Shown one piece after another: positions 6,036 to 7,651 of a stretch of 7,651 nucleotides of DNA (its first letter is position 1; each line of letters starts with the position of its first letter). This stretch comes from Planctomycetaceae bacterium. GTDB taxonomy: Bacteria; Planctomycetota; Planctomycetia; Pirellulales; Thermoguttaceae. The translations under genes were made by a program, and so were the position numbers. The notes beneath the pieces are model-generated. The model searched no databases. It saw only the letters and a program-made list of their open reading frames with translations, and was not told where the DNA came from. The DNA is taken from the NCBI GenBank assembly GCA_031274045.1, contig JAISQS010000310.1:1-7651 (forward strand), in the 5' to 3' direction.

Positions 6036-7223
6036 CTTGTACAAATACTTCTCCTTCCAAATCGCGCCATTCTCTCGCCAAAATACCTGAAAATCACGCA
6101 ACAAAAGTTCCATATCAATCTTTCCGTTGTGAATATAACGTGACGGTTGATAGGATGTATTGTTTTGGAGACTGATTTGTGTGTTAAAATTCAAAGTACG
6201 TATAATCACTTCCGCATAAATAGGATTCGCAAATTCTAACTTGCCCTGATCTTGACGAATAAGACCCAAATCACGTGTCAGTTGAAAATCACTGGATAAA
6301 TATTCTACTTGAGCGACCTCACCCAGTATGATCGGTTGAATAATTTTACGTACACGCTCTTCATTTAAGCGTTCCATAAGACTGTCAATATGTGTATCAC
6401 GACGTAAGATGATGTTTTGAACTGCTTGTTCAACCATCAACAAAGTAACCGTCTGCGAATAATCCGATTTGAGTATTTCTTCCACAGTTTCACAGGCAAT
6501 AGCATTAACCAACCATGGTTGTCCCTGAGTTTGTTGCCAAACATATTCTACTGCTTCGGGTTCAAATTGTTGTCCGGTATCGGTGGAGTGTTGCCCGTAA
6601 AGTTCGGCAATGTCTTCTTTAGAAAAATTCTGTAGCGTTAGTAATTCTGTGACAATATTAAAATTCAATTTATAGTCACGGAGATTCTGCATTCCAACCA
6701 ATGCCAATGAATGAATAAATGGTGAATATGATCGGGTGATGTAACCATTGCGCAATTGCCGCAAAAACGAAATCAATGTACTGCCGCTTAAACGATCCGC
6801 CTCGTCAAAAAAAACAACAAGCGGCTTGTCCAATAACGAACAAAAATCAGACAACGCTTCTAACAACGCCGATGTGTAATGGATTTTATTCGCGTGAATT
6901 GCAAATTGTTCCTTGTGCGGAATGGTGCTTGATTCCAATGCGAGTGACAAACACCCGATAATGCTCGGAATTCCTTTTTCGGAATCGTCAATACCCTGAA
7001 TACTTTCCAATGAACAGTACAAAGCGTAGTACTCACCGTTTTGATTGAGTTTTTGTCTCATCTCAAATAGAAACGTTGTTTTACCGCTTTGCTGAGCGGA
7101 GCGAATAACAAAATACTGATTTCGTTCAATCAACGGCAAAACTCTATTGAGACGGCTCACTGCATCCAACATGTAGTGTTCTTCCGGTACACAAGGACCG
7201 GAAACATTAAAATAACGTGACAT
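5703..7223 (-). CDS. AAA-like ATPase fused to PD-(D/E)XK nuclease-like domain
   Basis: A 506-aa protein with no signal peptide or membrane segment. The N-terminus (SGPCVPEEHYML at 8-19, then YFVIRSAQQSGKTT at 37-50) matches the AAA-like family I know as AAA_35 (PF14516). Walker A ends in G47-K48-T49, Walker B is VVFFDEAD (136-143, D140/E141), followed by GMQNLRDYK (177-185) and QGQPWLVNAIA (234-244). The family's usual Walker A arginine (RQxGKT) is Q here. The C-terminal 110 residues hold GRLD (427-430), IELK (442-445) and Q459-xxx-Y463, the core pattern of PD-(D/E)XK nucleases (D430, E443, K445). Activity and substrate are not known; a role in defence or mobile DNA is inference. No Shine-Dalgarno is visible, but the start fits the family N-terminus. 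A near-identical second copy lies 95 bases upstream. Codon use lacks the block pattern of mfd and pyrG. Confidence 0.88.
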   Translation of the reverse strand: MSRYFNVSGPCVPEEHYMLDAVSRLNRVLPLIERNQYFVIRSAQQSGKTTFLFEMRQKLNQNGEYYALYCSLESIQGIDDSEKGIPSIIGCLSLALESSTIPHKEQFAIHANKIHYTSALLEALSDFCSLLDKPLVVFFDEADRLSGSTLISFLRQLRNGYITRSYSPFIHSLALVGMQNLRDYKLNFNIVTELLTLQNFSKEDIAELYGQHSTDTGQQFEPEAVEYVWQQTQGQPWLVNAIACETVEEILKSDYSQTVTLLMVEQAVQNIILRRDTHIDSLMERLNEERVRKIIQPIILGEVAQVEYLSSDFQLTRDLGLIRQDQGKLEFANPIYAEVIIRTLNFNTQISLQNNTSYQPSRYIHNGKIDMELLLRDFQVFWRENGAIWKEKYLYKETAPHLVLMAFLQRIINGGGKIIREMAAETGRLDLLVVYGENKYPIELKIRHNKNAYQKGLEQTAGYMESLGCQNGWLVVFDRRQNISWETKLFVRNESFDNKTITIIGC

Positions 7224-7271
7224 AGTAATTTTTGTGTTAAGGTTTCTTGCAAAGGCGATCTGTAAGCGTAT

Positions 7272-7299
7272 TTAATATCGACCTACAATCTACAATCAA
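7272..7299 (-). promoter_or_regulatory. Tentative promoter of the ATPase gene
   Basis: In the 95-base gap, the minus strand has TTGATT (7299-7294) and TATTAA (7277-7272), 16 bases apart, about 50 bases upstream of the ATG. Matches to sigma-70 consensus are partial. A 7-bp tandem repeat CTACAAT (7283-7296) overlaps the -35 and spacer. The gap shows no terminator with a T-run, so read-through from the upstream paralogue is equally possible. Confidence 0.2.
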
Positions 7300-7318
7300 T
7301 AATCTGATCTGTAATTGA

Positions 7319-7651
7319 TTAGCATCCGATTATTGTAATTGTTTTATTGTCGAATGACTCATTACGGACAAATAATTTTGTTTCCCAAGAAATATTCTGT
7401 CGCCGGTCAAAAACAACAAGCCAACCATTTTTACAACCCAACGATTCCATATATCCGGCAGTCTGCTCAAGACCTTTTTGGTACGCGTTTTTATTGTGAC
7501 GGATTTTTAATTCAATAGGATATTTGTTTTTTCCATACAAAACACAAAGGTCTAATCTTCCTGTTTCGGCAGCCATTTCGCGAATGATCTTGCCGCCGCC
7601 ATTGATAATTCGTTGCAAAAAAGCCATCAACACCAAATGCGGTGCCGTTTC
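7319..7651 (-). CDS. Second AAA/PD-(D/E)XK paralogue, 3' part only
   Basis: The reading frame is open from its TAA stop to the window edge and encodes the last 110 residues of a near-copy of the neighbouring ATPase/nuclease-like protein. The first visible codons (ETAPHLVLMAF) align with residue 397 onward of the full copy, so the gene very probably continues beyond the edge; no start codon can be assigned. The nuclease-like core is kept: GRLD, IELK and the Q-xxx-Y pair. Relative to the full copy, four residues differ: L432C, V434L, E437K and Q470K; three of them cluster between the catalytic D and the ExK. Whether the ATPase half is intact cannot be seen. Confidence 0.85.
   Translation of the reverse strand, partial: ETAPHLVLMAFLQRIINGGGKIIREMAAETGRLDLCVLYGKNKYPIELKIRHNKNAYQKGLEQTAGYMESLGCKNGWLVVFDRRQNISWETKLFVRNESFDNKTITIIGC

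Noticed and set aside
7294..7320. Terminator of the upstream paralogue from arms AATCAAT and ATTGATT
   Set aside because: The 7-bp arms are AT-rich around a 13-base loop, overlap the stop codon, and have no T-run after them on the minus strand.

Overview
The window carries three complete genes and one edge-truncated gene, all on the minus strand, separated by four short AT-rich gaps (166, 243, 184 and 95 bases). Read in the direction of transcription (high to low coordinates), the order is: a partial AAA ATPase/nuclease-like paralogue, a full-length copy of the same gene, pyrG (CTP synthase), and mfd (transcription-repair coupling factor). No tRNA, rRNA, CRISPR array or transposase is visible.

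Organism: bacterial, moderately AT-rich. The PyrG sequence (for example the segment around residues 61-79, with VLDDGSETDLDLGHYERF) resembles, from memory, planctomycete CTP synthases, so a low-GC planctomycete is my tentative guess. The window itself does not settle this. A clear Shine-Dalgarno occurs before pyrG but not before mfd or the ATPase gene.

Region by region. Positions 1-166 lie downstream of mfd and hold three copies of a 24-bp repeat, with a probable intrinsic terminator for mfd between copies two and three. Mfd (167-3667) is full length, with all expected motifs and a lysine/aspartate-rich insertion before the RNA polymerase-interaction domain. The 3668-3910 gap has a perfect 16-bp tandem duplication and two inverted repeats. 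PyrG (3911-5518) is complete when started at a TTG preceded by AAGGAG. The 5519-5702 gap holds a C/A-rich pyrG leader and a 62-bp nested palindrome that stops two bases short of the next stop codon. 5703-7223 encodes a 506-aa protein with an AAA-like ATPase domain and a C-terminal PD-(D/E)XK nuclease-like domain. From 7319 to the window end lies the C-terminal 110 codons of a second copy, about 95% identical in DNA.

mfd and pyrG are housekeeping genes with no obvious functional link. Their spacing argues for separate transcription units rather than one operon. The tandem ATPase/nuclease-like pair looks like accessory DNA next to them. Two observations stand out: within mfd and pyrG the third codon position flips in blocks between A/C-ending and G/T-ending codons, a pattern the accessory gene lacks; and the recently duplicated ATPase-nuclease gene is bordered by a MITE-like palindrome.
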